A DNA stretch of 64,000 nt from JALYUA01 sp039933215 (GTDB lineage: Bacteria; Acidobacteriota; Thermoanaerobaculia; UBA5066; Gp7-AA6), in the NCBI GenBank assembly GCA_039933215.1, contig JBDTOO010000011.1:9423-73422 (forward strand), written 5' to 3'. Of this stretch, positions 18,310 to 28,346 are shown one piece after another. The notes beneath the pieces were generated by a model that saw only the letters and a program-made list of their open reading frames with translations, was not told the DNA's origin and ran no database searches. Made by a program: the position numbers and the translations under genes. Numbering within the stretch: position 1 is the stretch's first letter; each line of letters starts with the position of its first letter.

Positions 18310-20765
18310 CGCGCGGGGGTCCCCGCGGTCGTGGCCGCCGGCGGAGGCGCGGGAGCCACGCGGGGCTTCGCGGCCGCGCCTTCGAAGACCACGCCTCCCT
18401 TGCCGTCCACGGCCAGGTTGAGATTCTCGGAGAGGAAGTCGAGCCTCCGCCTCCAGAAGTCGAGCACGTTCGGCGTCTGCGTGATGACGTGGCCCTCACC
18501 CTGGTAGACGCGGTACTCGACCGGCTTGCCGAGGCGCTGCAGGGCGGCGAAGATCGCGTCGGAGGCGATCAGCCGGCCGTCCGTCGAGCCCTGCCCGATC
18601 AGAAGCGGCGTCTGGATCCGGTCGAAGAGGAAGATCGGCGAGTTGCGCATGTAGCGCTCGCGCTGCTCCCAGATGCTCCCCTTCATGTTGCCCTGTCCCT
18701 GCTCGTAGTAGCCGATCGCGCCGAGATAGTCGGCGAAGAGGTCGGGGTGCAGGACGGCGGCCGTGATGATCGCCGCCTTGAAACGGGTGCTCTGCGTGAT
18801 CAGCGCGAGCGTGCAATAGGAGCCATAGCTCTGCCCCATCACGGCGAGACGGTCCGGGTCCGCGTAGCCCTGGTCGATCGCCGCGTTGACACCGGGCATC
18901 ACCGTGCCCATCAGGTCTTCCATGGGCATCCCTTCCCGGATGGGCGCGTCCGGAGAGAGGATGGCGTACCCGCGCGTCGCGAAGATGTGGCAGTTGAGCG
19001 CGGGCAGGCCCCAGAAGCCGAAGCGGTTCAGGTAGCGGGACCCGTAGTCGCCGCCGTAGACGAACACGATCAGCGGCAGGCGCTGGCCCGCTTTGTAGCC
19101 GGGGGGCAAAAGGAGCGCGCCCTTCAGCGGCTCGCCCGTCAGGCTCCGCCACTCGATCAGCTTCGCCTGCCCGAGCTCGTACTTCTCCATCCCCGGATTG
19201 ATGTGCGTCAGCTGCCGCGCCTTGCCCGTCTTCGTGTCGAGGATCCAGAGGTCGTGATCGTGCTGCTGGTCGGTCGCCGAGAAGACGATCTCGCCCGTCT
19301 TCGTGCTCCCGTCGAGATTGAAATACGTGCGGAAGCTCTTGTCCTCCTCGAGCAGCGGCCGCGCCTTACCGGTCGTGACGTCGATGGCGAAGAAGCCCGC
19401 TTTTCCCGCGTCATTCCAGTAGGTGGTCGGACCGGTCGTGCCGGTGGTCGGCGGAGCCTGCCGCGCGGCCACCCAGACGGTCCGGCCGTCCGGGGAGAGC
19501 AGCTCCGCACGCCCGTACGGCTGCACGATGGACCTTATCGTCCAGCCCGGGATCTTCCCGACGGCCTGCCCCTTTCCCGTCGCCGCGTCGACGCGCCATA
19601 GCGCTCCGCCGCCCACGGCGTAGAAGTTTTCGGATTTCGCGTCCGCGACGGGCGCCACCTCGCCCTCACCCGGGTTGAAGCTCGGCACGCCCTCGGACTT
19701 CAGCGTCCGCGGGGCGGCTCCCGAGACCGGGAGGACCACGATCGGACCGTCCAGCTTCTTGCCCGCCGGGATGTAGGCGAGGTTCTTCCCGTCGGGAGTC
19801 CACACGAACTCGAAGCCGTACCCGAGCGGGACGTTCGAGGTGAGCGTCCGCGGCGCGCCTCCGGCCGCATCCACGACGTCGAAGTCATAGCTCGGCTGCT
19901 GGGTGTTCGGCTCCCATCCTTTGAGCACGGTGTACGCGACCCTCTTCCCGTCCGGCGAAAACTCGTAAAAGCGGATCGACTGGCGCTCGGCGAGGCGAGT
20001 CACCTTCTTCGTCGCGAGGTCGAGCACGGCGAGATCGGCCGTGTTCCAGTCCGTCTCGCCGGTCGGTTTCGGCGCGGCCTCCGCGGGCTTCTTCTTGTCC
20101 TTGTCCACCGGCTCGGACTTCTCAACGATCACGGACGGCTCCCCGGGCGCCACCTTCGGGAACTTCTTGCCCTCCTCGAGGCTCATGCCGAGGGCCGTGA
20201 TCTCCGCGAGTGACATCCCCTTCGGGACGACCTTGCAGAGGATGCGTCCGCCGTCCGGGCTCCAGCGCACGACCTCGAACCCGAAGAACGGCCGCGCCAT
20301 CACGCCCGGGAAGCGCTCAGACTTGCGCGTCGCCTTGTCCCAGATCCACAGACCGGGCTCGCCGCCCTCGTCGGAGTAGAAGGCGACTCTCGAGCCGTCC
20401 GGCGACCAGACGGCCGCCCAGCTCGAGCTCCTGGCGAAGCCCAGGCGGATCGTTTCTCCCGTCTTCACGTTCGAGACCGTGGCCTCCATGCGCGAGTCGC
20501 CCTCCGCGAACGGGAACCCGGTGGCCGAGTACTGGTGGGTCGCGCGCGGTACGGTCTCGACCCCCGCCACCGTGTACGAGACCCACTGCCCGTCGGGCGA
20601 GAGGGCAATCGGCGAACGGCCGTTCAATCCGCGCGTCGCCGTGGCGACGTCGAGCGGCAGCGGCTCGCGGACGCGGGCGGCGGGCTGCGCGCCCGCGACG
20701 CCGGCGCCGATGAGCGACGCCATCGAGATGATTCCGAGAACGCCGAGCCCAGGGTGACGCTTCAT
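18306..20765 (-). CDS. Secreted S9 family peptidase (S9-F)
   Basis: 819 residues. The ATG at 20765 is preceded by AAGGAG and begins a signal peptide (about 1-28), so the longer upstream frame is not used. The beta-propeller is interrupted by a Lys/Pro-rich insertion (KSEPVDKDKKKPAEAAPKPT). The hydrolase domain has S646 in VMGQSYGSY, D729 in GQGSTDG and H759 in GEGHVI. Unlike the other class I paralogues, the residue after the second Gly is Ser-Tyr rather than Gly-Tyr. The C-terminus is an Ala/Pro tail ending TPAR. The stop overlaps the start of BNR-G. Confidence 0.93.
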   Translation of the reverse strand: MKRHPGLGVLGIISMASLIGAGVAGAQPAARVREPLPLDVATATRGLNGRSPIALSPDGQWVSYTVAGVETVPRATHQYSATGFPFAEGDSRMEATVSNVKTGETIRLGFARSSSWAAVWSPDGSRVAFYSDEGGEPGLWIWDKATRKSERFPGVMARPFFGFEVVRWSPDGGRILCKVVPKGMSLAEITALGMSLEEGKKFPKVAPGEPSVIVEKSEPVDKDKKKPAEAAPKPTGETDWNTADLAVLDLATKKVTRLAERQSIRFYEFSPDGKRVAYTVLKGWEPNTQQPSYDFDVVDAAGGAPRTLTSNVPLGYGFEFVWTPDGKNLAYIPAGKKLDGPIVVLPVSGAAPRTLKSEGVPSFNPGEGEVAPVADAKSENFYAVGGGALWRVDAATGKGQAVGKIPGWTIRSIVQPYGRAELLSPDGRTVWVAARQAPPTTGTTGPTTYWNDAGKAGFFAIDVTTGKARPLLEEDKSFRTYFNLDGSTKTGEIVFSATDQQHDHDLWILDTKTGKARQLTHINPGMEKYELGQAKLIEWRSLTGEPLKGALLLPPGYKAGQRLPLIVFVYGGDYGSRYLNRFGFWGLPALNCHIFATRGYAILSPDAPIREGMPMEDLMGTVMPGVNAAIDQGYADPDRLAVMGQSYGSYCTLALITQSTRFKAAIITAAVLHPDLFADYLGAIGYYEQGQGNMKGSIWEQRERYMRNSPIFLFDRIQTPLLIGQGSTDGRLIASDAIFAALQRLGKPVEYRVYQGEGHVITQTPNVLDFWRRRLDFLSENLNLAVDGKGGVVFEGAAAKPRVAPAPPPAATTAGTPAR

Positions 20766-20827
20766 GGGACTCCTTTTTATCGATCGGCTGCGACAACGCG
20801 AAGGCCGGACAGTTCGTCGCACCGATC

Positions 20828-22216
20828 TCATCGCTGGTTGACCGTCGGGAGATCGAGGTCATTCACCCAAACGGCTCCTTCTTCTTTTCCGTACGGCCCC
20901 TCCGGCCACGCGGCATGCAGACGTCCGCTGGAGGAAATCGCGGCACCGCCGTAGTGGCCGAAAAACTGACCAAAACCTTCGATCCCCCGAGAGGCCGCCC
21001 CGTCGTCGCCACCGGCGCGGCGGTTCGATAGGAGCGTCTCATCGCCCCACGAGCGGCCACCATCCGCCGTGCACCGCGCCCATATGTTCTTCGCGCCGAG
21101 ACGATCGTCCATCCACACCACGCATGCGCGGCCGTTTCCCTGGGCGGCGACGTGCACGAAATCGCAGTCCGCCTCGTCCGCCGATTTCTGCCGGCGTGCG
21201 AGGCTGAGTCGCCGGGCTGCCGTCCAGCTCTCTCCCCCGTCGACGGAGGACTTCAAGAAGAGCGTGTAAGGCTGCCTCGCCTTCCCCTCGGTGTAAGCGA
21301 CGTACGCTTTCCCTCCCCGATCGGCCGCGACACCGATGGAGGGGACCTTGACTCCGCACTCGGGGTCATGGACGCACCCGCCCAAAATCCTGGGGGATCC
21401 CCCGAACTCGGAATCGCTCCAGGTCTTGCCGCGATCGGACGACCGGAAGGCGTGAAGAGTGACGGTCGTCGGCAGTTTCTTTTGAATGTCCGCGTCGGAC
21501 ATCGAAGGCACCGCGAACCAGATGTCGCCGCCCGGACCCATCGCGAGCCCGGTCGGCCAGAAGTGGCGGCCGACGCTCGGCACGACGACTTTCCCTTCGT
21601 CCCAGGTCGCCCCGGCGTCGTGAGAGGAGATCAACCTCGGTCCCGGGCTCGACTCGTAGACGATCGAGATGTCCTTGCCGTCGGGGGACACGGCGAGCTC
21701 AGGCTTGTCCGAGACGTGTTTGTCCGTGACGGTTTGGACCGCGAAGGTGCGTCCGGCATCCTCCGATCGAGCCAATTCCAGCGAGCTCGTCTCCTTGTCG
21801 TACCCGATGTAGGAGACGTACAGGGTTCCTCGATCATCGACGGCCATCCGCTGATCGGCGGCGAGTTGACCTTCCGCCGAGACGGGAAAAGGTCCTTCGA
21901 AGGTCGCTCCGTCGTCGCGAGAGCTCCAGACCACTATCTGTTGACTGAATTCGGCCGTTTTATCTCGCGGCGATCCCCGGCGGCGGCCTGCGGTGACGTA
22001 CACGCTTCCGCGAGGCCCCGCCGCCAACGCCGGCTCCCAGTCATGGACGGAACCCGGGAGAAGGCGTTCGTGGCTCCTGGCAGGCACCCACCCGGACGGT
22101 CGCTTCTTCGCCGTGCCGATTCGGGATCCCTCGGGGACAGGCGAGGAGCCGGCCGGCCCCGCGCCGGTCAGCGCGGCGAGGAGAGCGGCGAATGCGACGA
22201 CGGCGTGACGGTTCAA
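20828..22216 (-). CDS. Secreted BNR/Asp-box beta-propeller protein (BNR-F)
   Basis: A TTG start at 22216 overlaps the stop of S9-E (TTGA), with AGGAG about 7 bases upstream. The 462-residue product has a signal peptide (about 1-24). Six Asp-box turns can be read: VWSSRDDGATF, ARSEDAGRTF, SSHDAGATW, FRSSDRGKTW, KSSVDGGESW, TADGGRSW. It is the shortest of the seven and lacks the C-terminal beta domain found in BNR-A, B, C, D and G. It contains a CVHDPEC loop that may be disulfide-bonded. It probably acts as a binding propeller rather than a glycosidase, since no sialidase FRIP motif is visible. Confidence 0.86.
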   Translation of the reverse strand: MNRHAVVAFAALLAALTGAGPAGSSPVPEGSRIGTAKKRPSGWVPARSHERLLPGSVHDWEPALAAGPRGSVYVTAGRRRGSPRDKTAEFSQQIVVWSSRDDGATFEGPFPVSAEGQLAADQRMAVDDRGTLYVSYIGYDKETSSLELARSEDAGRTFAVQTVTDKHVSDKPELAVSPDGKDISIVYESSPGPRLISSHDAGATWDEGKVVVPSVGRHFWPTGLAMGPGGDIWFAVPSMSDADIQKKLPTTVTLHAFRSSDRGKTWSDSEFGGSPRILGGCVHDPECGVKVPSIGVAADRGGKAYVAYTEGKARQPYTLFLKSSVDGGESWTAARRLSLARRQKSADEADCDFVHVAAQGNGRACVVWMDDRLGAKNIWARCTADGGRSWGDETLLSNRRAGGDDGAASRGIEGFGQFFGHYGGAAISSSGRLHAAWPEGPYGKEEGAVWVNDLDLPTVNQR

Positions 22217-24585
22217 TGCGGAACTCCTGCCTTGTTCGGTGGAGGAGCCGCGACGGCCTTCAAGTGGTCGTCAAACCACGTGATCACGCGCTTCAGGTAG
22301 TCCAGGCGGTTCGCGTAGCTCCAGTACAGCTCGCTGTGGTCCTCGCCGTCGTACCTCGCGTAGACGACCGGCTTGCCGAGCCGGCGCAGCGCGACGAAGA
22401 GCTGGTCCGCGTTGTGAGACGGGACGCGCGCGTCCGCGGCGCCGTGGATGATGAGAAGCGGCGTTTCCACGCGGTCGAGATAGAACCAGGGCGAGTTCTC
22501 GATGTAGCGGGAGGGGTACTGCCAGAGCGACCCGCCCATGCTTCCCTGCCCGCCCTCGGCCCACTGGATGTTCAGAGACGTCCCGTCGTGGCCGAGATCT
22601 CCGTACGCCCCCGAAAGGTTGAAGAGCCCGGCCCGGGCCACGGCGGCGTGGAAGAGCTTGCTCTGGACCAGGACGGAAAGCGTGCTGTAGCCCCCGTAGC
22701 TGTGACCCATGACGCCGAGGCGCTCGGGGTCGGCGATCCCGAGCTCGATCAGTTTCGCGACTCCCGACAGGACCGAGTCCGCGATGTCGCGCATCGGCGT
22801 GCCGGGGTGCGTGCGGCTGTCGGGCAGGAAGACGGCGTAGCCGCGGGACGCGAAGACCTGCATGTTCTCGGTGCCCGTTCCGGACAGTCCGAACTCGAAG
22901 AGGCTGTTCGACCGGTTGGAGCCGCCGTACGGATACACGATGACCGGATACCGCTTGCCGGGCTCATAGCCGGCGGGAAGAAGGAGCGCGCCGCGAAGCG
23001 TCTCGCCGTCGAGCGCCCTCCAGTCGACGAGCCGCGTCGCCCCCATGGCCACTCTGTCGAAATCCGGATTGACGTGCGTCAGCCGGCGCGGGTTTTTCCA
23101 GTCGGGCCCCACCGTCCAGAGATCCTCCGGGTGGCTCGCGTCCTGAGAGATGAAGACGAGCCGGCGCCCGTCGGCCGAGACGTCCCAGGAGAGGCTCGGC
23201 ACGTAGCCGTCGAAGTAGACGTCCTCTTTGGAGAGCGTCGTGACCGCGCCGGAAGAGAGGTCGATGCGCGATGCGCCCGCGCGCTTGGTGGCGTTCTCGC
23301 GCGCGACGACGGTCAGCGAGCGGCCGTCCGCCGACCAGAAGCCGCCTCTACGGCCACCGGCAGAAACGACGTCCAGGATCGTCGAGTCGGAGAGTTTTGC
23401 GAGCTCGCGCGCGCCGGAGCCATCCGCGGCGGCCTTCCAGATTCCGGCTTCCGCGGCGAGATACAGCGACCGTCCGTCCGGATCCCAGCGCGGCTCCCGG
23501 TAGCCGTGGCTCCCGAAGGAGGGATGCTCGCCGGGCGTCAGCAGCTTCGCCGAGCCGCCGGAGGCCGCGACGGTCCGGCAGTGTCCCTTCTTCCCCTCGG
23601 ACGAGTCGCCGCTCGTGCACCAGGCGATCGCGTGGCCATCCGGCGACCAGCTCGCCTGGTTGCCGGCCTCCGTCGGAACTCCCGCCGCCACGACGCGCGT
23701 CCTGCCCGTCGCCCAGTCGAGGACGAGGAAGTCGTAGGTCGCCTGGAAGACGTTCCCCGACCCGAAGGACTTGAGATCCGAGATCCCCATCGCCCGGCCG
23801 TCGGGCGAGAACTCGTACCAGGCTGTCTTGACGCCGTGCGTCAGGTTCCGGACAGCGCCGGAGGCCGGGTCGACCGACACGAGATCGGAGACCATGCTCT
23901 TCGTCGACCAGGCGTTCGCCGTGGCCGCCTCGCGGGTCGAGTCGAAGACGGCGACCGTGGGGCCGCCGGAGGGGCGGCGATCCGGCGCGGGCGCAGGCTT
24001 CTCCTGCCCGAAGAGGTCGGCCGCCTGCTCGATCGTCATCCCCTCGGGCAGAGCCGGAAAGACGAGGTGCCGCCCGTCCGGGGACCATTTCGCGGACTGA
24101 CCCCCAAAGCCTCGCACGACGCGGTCGGAGGCCCGGCGGCTCTGCTCCGAAGCGCGGTCCCAGATCCAGAGGTTCGCCGTGCCGGCGCGATCGGAATAGA
24201 AAGCCAGCGAGCGCCCGTCCGGCGACCAGACGGGATAGAAGTTGTTTCCGGCATCCGGCGTCAGGTTGCGCGTGGCGCCCGTCGACGTATCCGTGACCCA
24301 GACGTCGCAACCGACCCCGAAGAGGGACGTCCCCTTTCGGTCGTAGGAGTGGTACCGGGGGTCGGGGTCGGTGACGAAGCGGCGCGGATCCCGGATCGTG
24401 TAGGCGACGAGCTGTCCGTCCGGCGAGAGAGAGATCGGCGCGAATTCGGCGAACTGGACCGCGTTCAGCGCGGTTTCGACCGAGAGCGCGGCGCCGGCTC
24501 CCTCGGCGGCGAAGGCCGGCCCCGGTGCGACGACGGCGGCGGCCGCCGTTGCGAGGAGAATGGCCGAGGCGAAGCGGGCTCTCAT
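22213..24585 (-). CDS. Secreted S9 family peptidase (S9-E)
   Basis: 790 residues. The ATG at 24585 overlaps the S9-D stop by 4 bases and starts a signal peptide ending near residue 26 (PGPAFAAEG). Propeller blades (WSPDGRSLAFYSDRAG and similar) precede the catalytic domain with S629 in VMGHSYGGYS, D718 in HGAADARVP and H750 in GEDHSE. It is the closest paralogue of S9-G: both share the DPDPRYxxxxR..G stretch and the GCDVW(I/V)TD blade. It is an exopeptidase or oligopeptidase by family. The specificity is not predictable. Confidence 0.93.
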   Translation of the reverse strand: MRARFASAILLATAAAAVVAPGPAFAAEGAGAALSVETALNAVQFAEFAPISLSPDGQLVAYTIRDPRRFVTDPDPRYHSYDRKGTSLFGVGCDVWVTDTSTGATRNLTPDAGNNFYPVWSPDGRSLAFYSDRAGTANLWIWDRASEQSRRASDRVVRGFGGQSAKWSPDGRHLVFPALPEGMTIEQAADLFGQEKPAPAPDRRPSGGPTVAVFDSTREAATANAWSTKSMVSDLVSVDPASGAVRNLTHGVKTAWYEFSPDGRAMGISDLKSFGSGNVFQATYDFLVLDWATGRTRVVAAGVPTEAGNQASWSPDGHAIAWCTSGDSSEGKKGHCRTVAASGGSAKLLTPGEHPSFGSHGYREPRWDPDGRSLYLAAEAGIWKAAADGSGARELAKLSDSTILDVVSAGGRRGGFWSADGRSLTVVARENATKRAGASRIDLSSGAVTTLSKEDVYFDGYVPSLSWDVSADGRRLVFISQDASHPEDLWTVGPDWKNPRRLTHVNPDFDRVAMGATRLVDWRALDGETLRGALLLPAGYEPGKRYPVIVYPYGGSNRSNSLFEFGLSGTGTENMQVFASRGYAVFLPDSRTHPGTPMRDIADSVLSGVAKLIELGIADPERLGVMGHSYGGYSTLSVLVQSKLFHAAVARAGLFNLSGAYGDLGHDGTSLNIQWAEGGQGSMGGSLWQYPSRYIENSPWFYLDRVETPLLIIHGAADARVPSHNADQLFVALRRLGKPVVYARYDGEDHSELYWSYANRLDYLKRVITWFDDHLKAVAAPPPNKAGVPH

Positions 24586-26831
24586 CGCGCGGGCACGTAC
24601 TTCTCGACCCAGGCGATCACCCTCTGGAGCAGGTCCTTCTGATTCTCGGGCCTGACGATCACGTGACCCTCGCTTCCGTACACGAGCATCGCGGTGTCGA
24701 TCCCCTGCTTCTTCCACGCGGAATAGAGATACTCGTCGTGAAATTTGGGAATCCCGTTCTCGCCGTTGATGAACATCGTCGGCGTGCGGACGCCCTGGAC
24801 GAACGTCGCCGACGACTGCTTCCGGTAGTTCTCGGGCACCTCCCACGGCTTGCCCTTGTGGAACCACTCGAGGATCGAGTTCCCGCCGACGCGGAAGCCG
24901 GTCCCGTAGCCGAACGCGTCGTCCGAGCTCCCTTCATAGGACACGGCGACCCGGAAGCGATGCGAATGCGTCACGATCCAGTTCGTCAGGACCGCGCCGT
25001 AGCTGTGCCCGATGAGGACGAGTCGATCGGGGTCCGCGCCTTCCGTCTGGATGACCCGGTCGACCCCCGACAGGATGTCGTCGAAGTCCATCTCGTTCGC
25101 GTTCTGACGGTCCCGGGCCTCCGTGATCTGGTCCCAGCCGTAGACGGCGCTCGAGCGATAGTCCGGGGCGAAGACGAGGAAGCCCTTGGCCGCCCACATC
25201 TGCCATTCGAGTGGGGTCGCGCAGAGAATCGAGCCGGAGAGGCTCGTCCCGCCCACGGGTCCGCCGTGAAGGTCGACGATGAGCGGCGGCTTGACGCCCG
25301 CCGTCCGCTTCAAGGGCTGGATCACGTAGCCGGCGATCTCCAGCCCGTCGCGGCTCTTCCACGACGTTTCCTTCGCTTCGGAGAGCTCGAGGCCGCGCAC
25401 GTCCGGCGCGAGGTCGAGCGCCGCGCGCGACCCGGTGCCGTCCGTCGGGCCGACGCGAAGCTCCATGCCGCCGAAGAGGTCCTGCGCCGTCCAGGCCATC
25501 CGGCGGCCGTCCGGCGAGATCGCCGGCGCCGAACAATTCGCGGCTCCGCGCGTCAGCTGCTTCCAGACCTCGGGACCGTCGACGGCGAAAATCTGCGAGA
25601 ACGCGCCGCGCTTGACGGTGACGAAGATCCGCCGGCTGTCGGGCGACCAGACCGACGCCGAGTTCACGAAGAGGCCCCGGGTGAGCTGCGTCGGGGAGCC
25701 GCCCTCGGCGGGCACCGTCGCGACGTTGAAGAACATCGGGAACGTCACGTTGGCGGGGTCGTAGCCGAAGGCGATCCGGCGGCCGTCCGGCGACGGCACC
25801 GGCCGGAGCAGCTGGACTCCCGCGTTGCGGACGAGGACGTCGAACCGGCCGCCGGGCACCGTGAGGGAGCGCACTTCGCCGACGACGTTGTCCGATCGGT
25901 TGTCGAAGCGGCCGACCGCGGCCATGGTGAGCCCGAGGCCGTCGCGGCGCCAGGCGAGGCTGCTCAGGTCGAGCGGCGCGTGCGCGATTTTCTCCGCGCG
26001 GGACGATGCCGCTTCGAGCACCCAGATCTCCGAATCCGGGGGGACGTCGCCCGCGCCGCCGATCACCCGCACGGTCGGCGCCGCCGCCGGTCGGGACGAG
26101 GCGGCGGGTGTCCCGGTCGAGGGAGCGCGCGCCGGGGCGAACGAATAGGCGACGCGGCGGCCGTCCGGCGACCATTCGTAGTGAAAGTAGTAGGAGCCGA
26201 ACTGGGCGATGGGGATTCCGGCGAGCCGGCGGGGGTTATCTCCGCGGACGGACGCTACCCGCAGCTCCGTCTTCTCCTCTTCGCCGTGGCGGAAGAGAAA
26301 CTCACGCCCCGAAGGTGAGACGCGCGGGCCCGCGCCGGGTACCAGACGGGTGCAGCGCCCCGACTCGACGTCGACCGACGCCACCCATTCCACGAACCGG
26401 GCCGGACCGGCCGGCGGAACGGGCCGGGCGCCCTCCCCCGCGGGCGCCGAGCAGGAGGCGAGGCGCCATCGTTCCGCCGAAAAGAGGACCGTCTTCGAGT
26501 CGGGCAGCCATTCGAGGCTCGGCGTCGAGAAGTGCGTCGCCGAGAAATCCGAGAGGAGACGCTGCGGAGTGACGGTCGCAGCGGCGGATGGGGACACGGC
26601 GGAAGTCCGGGTCCGGCCGCGCGCGGGGGGAGGAACGGCACTGACCTTCCGGGGAGAGTCCTGGATCATGTCGGCGACGAGCGCGCCGTCCGGGAAGGGC
26701 GCAATGGGGACGAAGGCGGCGGTCTGGAGCGCGTCGACGGCGGCGTCGACGGAGACGGGCTGTTGCGCGAGCGAGACCGAAGCGGAGGCCGCCAGGAGGA
26801 GCGATGTCAGCCTCCGGCGGCAAGTCGTCAT
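24582..26831 (-). CDS. Secreted S9 family peptidase, class II (S9-D), with atypical Asp region
   Basis: 749 residues. The start at 26831 overlaps the stop of BNR-E by 4 bases and opens a signal peptide (about 1-22). The propeller contains a Pro/Ala-rich insertion. The hydrolase domain shows the oxyanion motif DLHGGPVGGTS, S610 in IGHSYGAVLT and H723 in SEGHVI. The position where S9 enzymes place the catalytic Asp (HGxxDxxVP) reads NGENGIPKFHDEY, so the canonical Asp is missing or shifted. S9-B, C and D share this feature and the ITHSHRFRVAVSYEG-type helix, defining a second subclass. It could be active with a relocated acid, or a binding protein. Confidence 0.9.
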   Translation of the reverse strand: MTTCRRRLTSLLLAASASVSLAQQPVSVDAAVDALQTAAFVPIAPFPDGALVADMIQDSPRKVSAVPPPARGRTRTSAVSPSAAATVTPQRLLSDFSATHFSTPSLEWLPDSKTVLFSAERWRLASCSAPAGEGARPVPPAGPARFVEWVASVDVESGRCTRLVPGAGPRVSPSGREFLFRHGEEEKTELRVASVRGDNPRRLAGIPIAQFGSYYFHYEWSPDGRRVAYSFAPARAPSTGTPAASSRPAAAPTVRVIGGAGDVPPDSEIWVLEAASSRAEKIAHAPLDLSSLAWRRDGLGLTMAAVGRFDNRSDNVVGEVRSLTVPGGRFDVLVRNAGVQLLRPVPSPDGRRIAFGYDPANVTFPMFFNVATVPAEGGSPTQLTRGLFVNSASVWSPDSRRIFVTVKRGAFSQIFAVDGPEVWKQLTRGAANCSAPAISPDGRRMAWTAQDLFGGMELRVGPTDGTGSRAALDLAPDVRGLELSEAKETSWKSRDGLEIAGYVIQPLKRTAGVKPPLIVDLHGGPVGGTSLSGSILCATPLEWQMWAAKGFLVFAPDYRSSAVYGWDQITEARDRQNANEMDFDDILSGVDRVIQTEGADPDRLVLIGHSYGAVLTNWIVTHSHRFRVAVSYEGSSDDAFGYGTGFRVGGNSILEWFHKGKPWEVPENYRKQSSATFVQGVRTPTMFINGENGIPKFHDEYLYSAWKKQGIDTAMLVYGSEGHVIVRPENQKDLLQRVIAWVEKYVPAR

Positions 26832-28291
26832 CGCGCGCCTGCCCGCGACACGGTCACGGCCGCCGTGAACACCTGGCCGATCCCACTCCGCTGGTCCGCC
26901 CACAGCGCGTGGAAAATCCCGTCCGCGTCGGCGGCGAGGCCGCCCGTGTCGCCGCCCTTGAAGATGGTCCGCCGGCGCGAGCCCGGTTGGTCCGGCTTCT
27001 CGTCGGCCCGGAAGGTGGGACGCACGAGCCCTCCCTCGACGGCCCCGCGGGGCGACGAGACGAGCACCGGAGGCATCCACGTCGCGCCGCCATCCTCGGA
27101 GGCGGTGAAGTAGACCTCGCCGTCGTCCGTGTCGCGCGTGCGACGCCGGAAGGAGAGGCCGACGATCCCGTCGCGGTTCACGGCGACCGTCGGCTGGAAG
27201 TCGTCGAGCGGCGCGTCGCCGGCTGGCGCGCCGAGGCCGTTCGCCCGGGCGATGGACCACGTCTTGCCCGAATCGCCGGAAGAGGCGACGAAGATCTTCG
27301 CCCGCGGGGTCCCCGTGTCGGTCCAGGTCGCGTAGAGATGCCCCCGCCGGGGTCCGGCGGTCGCGTCCATCGCCAGCGAGTAGAAGGTTGCGGAGGCCGC
27401 GTGGTCGCTGACGAGGTCGGCGATCTTGACCGATGGCCCCAACAGGTTGGCGCCCGGCTCCGAGACCGTCATGTAGAGCTCGTGGCGGGCGGCCTCCGGA
27501 GAGTTCGCGTCGTCCGTGATCGTGCGCTTCAGCCAGAGCACCGCGAGCGACCCGTCCGGCAGAACAACGGCTCCCGTCGCGCTCGGGAACACGTTCTTCT
27601 CCGTCATGACGCCCATGGCGGACTTCTGCCACGTCGTCCCGCCGTCGGTGGTCCGGCGCACTTCCAGGGTCGGCAGCGTCCGGTCGCGCGGAACCGAGGC
27701 GGGCCCCTGATGGTCGAGGTGCGCGATGCGGATCGAGTAGACGACGTACCCCCAGCCGGCGGTCTTACCCCGGCCTTCGTCGAAGGCGAGCCACGGCCGG
27801 TCGCCGCCCGGCATCAGTTCCCCGGGACCCCACGTGCGGCCGCCGTCGTCGGAACGGAAGATCTCCATCCACCAGTCGACCTTCTTCCAGCTCTCGTCGT
27901 CCGTGCCGATCGAGAGGAAGTACGCGCGTCCGTCCGGACCGTAGCCGCACATCGGGTCCCCGTCGAACGCTGTGGACTCGACCACGTGCTTCCAGTGGAG
28001 CCCGCCATCCTCGCTGCCGTACGCCACGGCATGCATGCCCCGCTGTTTGTATCCGTCCTCGTCGACGATCGAGCAGCCGATGAGGCGCTTCGGGTCTTTC
28101 GGATGAGCCGCGAGGATGACCTCCTCGTGCATGCGCTGGGCGGCGCCGCCTTCACGGCTCACCTGCACCGTGGGCCCGACGCGGACCGACAGCGCGGCGC
28201 TCGCCGTCGGCGGAATCGCGGCGGCGAGAAGAAGGGCCGCGGCCCATAGCGCGGCAGGACGCATGTTCGCGCGTCGGATTCGGCGGCTCAT
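26828..28291 (-). CDS. Secreted BNR/Asp-box beta-propeller protein (BNR-E)
   Basis: 487 residues from ATG 28291. A second ATG at 28264 is possible, and neither has a strong SD. A basic N-terminus (MSRRIRR) leads into a signal peptide. Asp-box turns: YGSEDGGLHW, FRSDDGGRTW, RTTDGGTTW, SSGDSGKTW, SEDGGATWMP. The N-terminal motif VRVGPTVQVSREGG, then HEEVILAAHPKDPKRLIGCS, is the signature common to this propeller set. There is no C-terminal beta domain. The stop overlaps the S9-D start. A 55-base gap separates it from the S9-C stop upstream. Confidence 0.87.
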   Translation of the reverse strand: MSRRIRRANMRPAALWAAALLLAAAIPPTASAALSVRVGPTVQVSREGGAAQRMHEEVILAAHPKDPKRLIGCSIVDEDGYKQRGMHAVAYGSEDGGLHWKHVVESTAFDGDPMCGYGPDGRAYFLSIGTDDESWKKVDWWMEIFRSDDGGRTWGPGELMPGGDRPWLAFDEGRGKTAGWGYVVYSIRIAHLDHQGPASVPRDRTLPTLEVRRTTDGGTTWQKSAMGVMTEKNVFPSATGAVVLPDGSLAVLWLKRTITDDANSPEAARHELYMTVSEPGANLLGPSVKIADLVSDHAASATFYSLAMDATAGPRRGHLYATWTDTGTPRAKIFVASSGDSGKTWSIARANGLGAPAGDAPLDDFQPTVAVNRDGIVGLSFRRRTRDTDDGEVYFTASEDGGATWMPPVLVSSPRGAVEGGLVRPTFRADEKPDQPGSRRRTIFKGGDTGGLAADADGIFHALWADQRSGIGQVFTAAVTVSRAGAR

Positions 28292-28346
28292 CGGGCGCCT
28301 CGGGCGCCGGCGGCGCGGCCGGTGAGCGGGGCGGGCCGGGGTCGGA

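Noticed and set aside
11459..18507. Very long plus-strand open frames (for example 11459-14044, 14087-16504, 16537-18507) opposite the S9/BNR genes
   Set aside because: They are antisense mirrors that stay open because of high GC at third codon positions. Their translations are Arg/Gly-rich without motifs, while the minus strand gives intact families.
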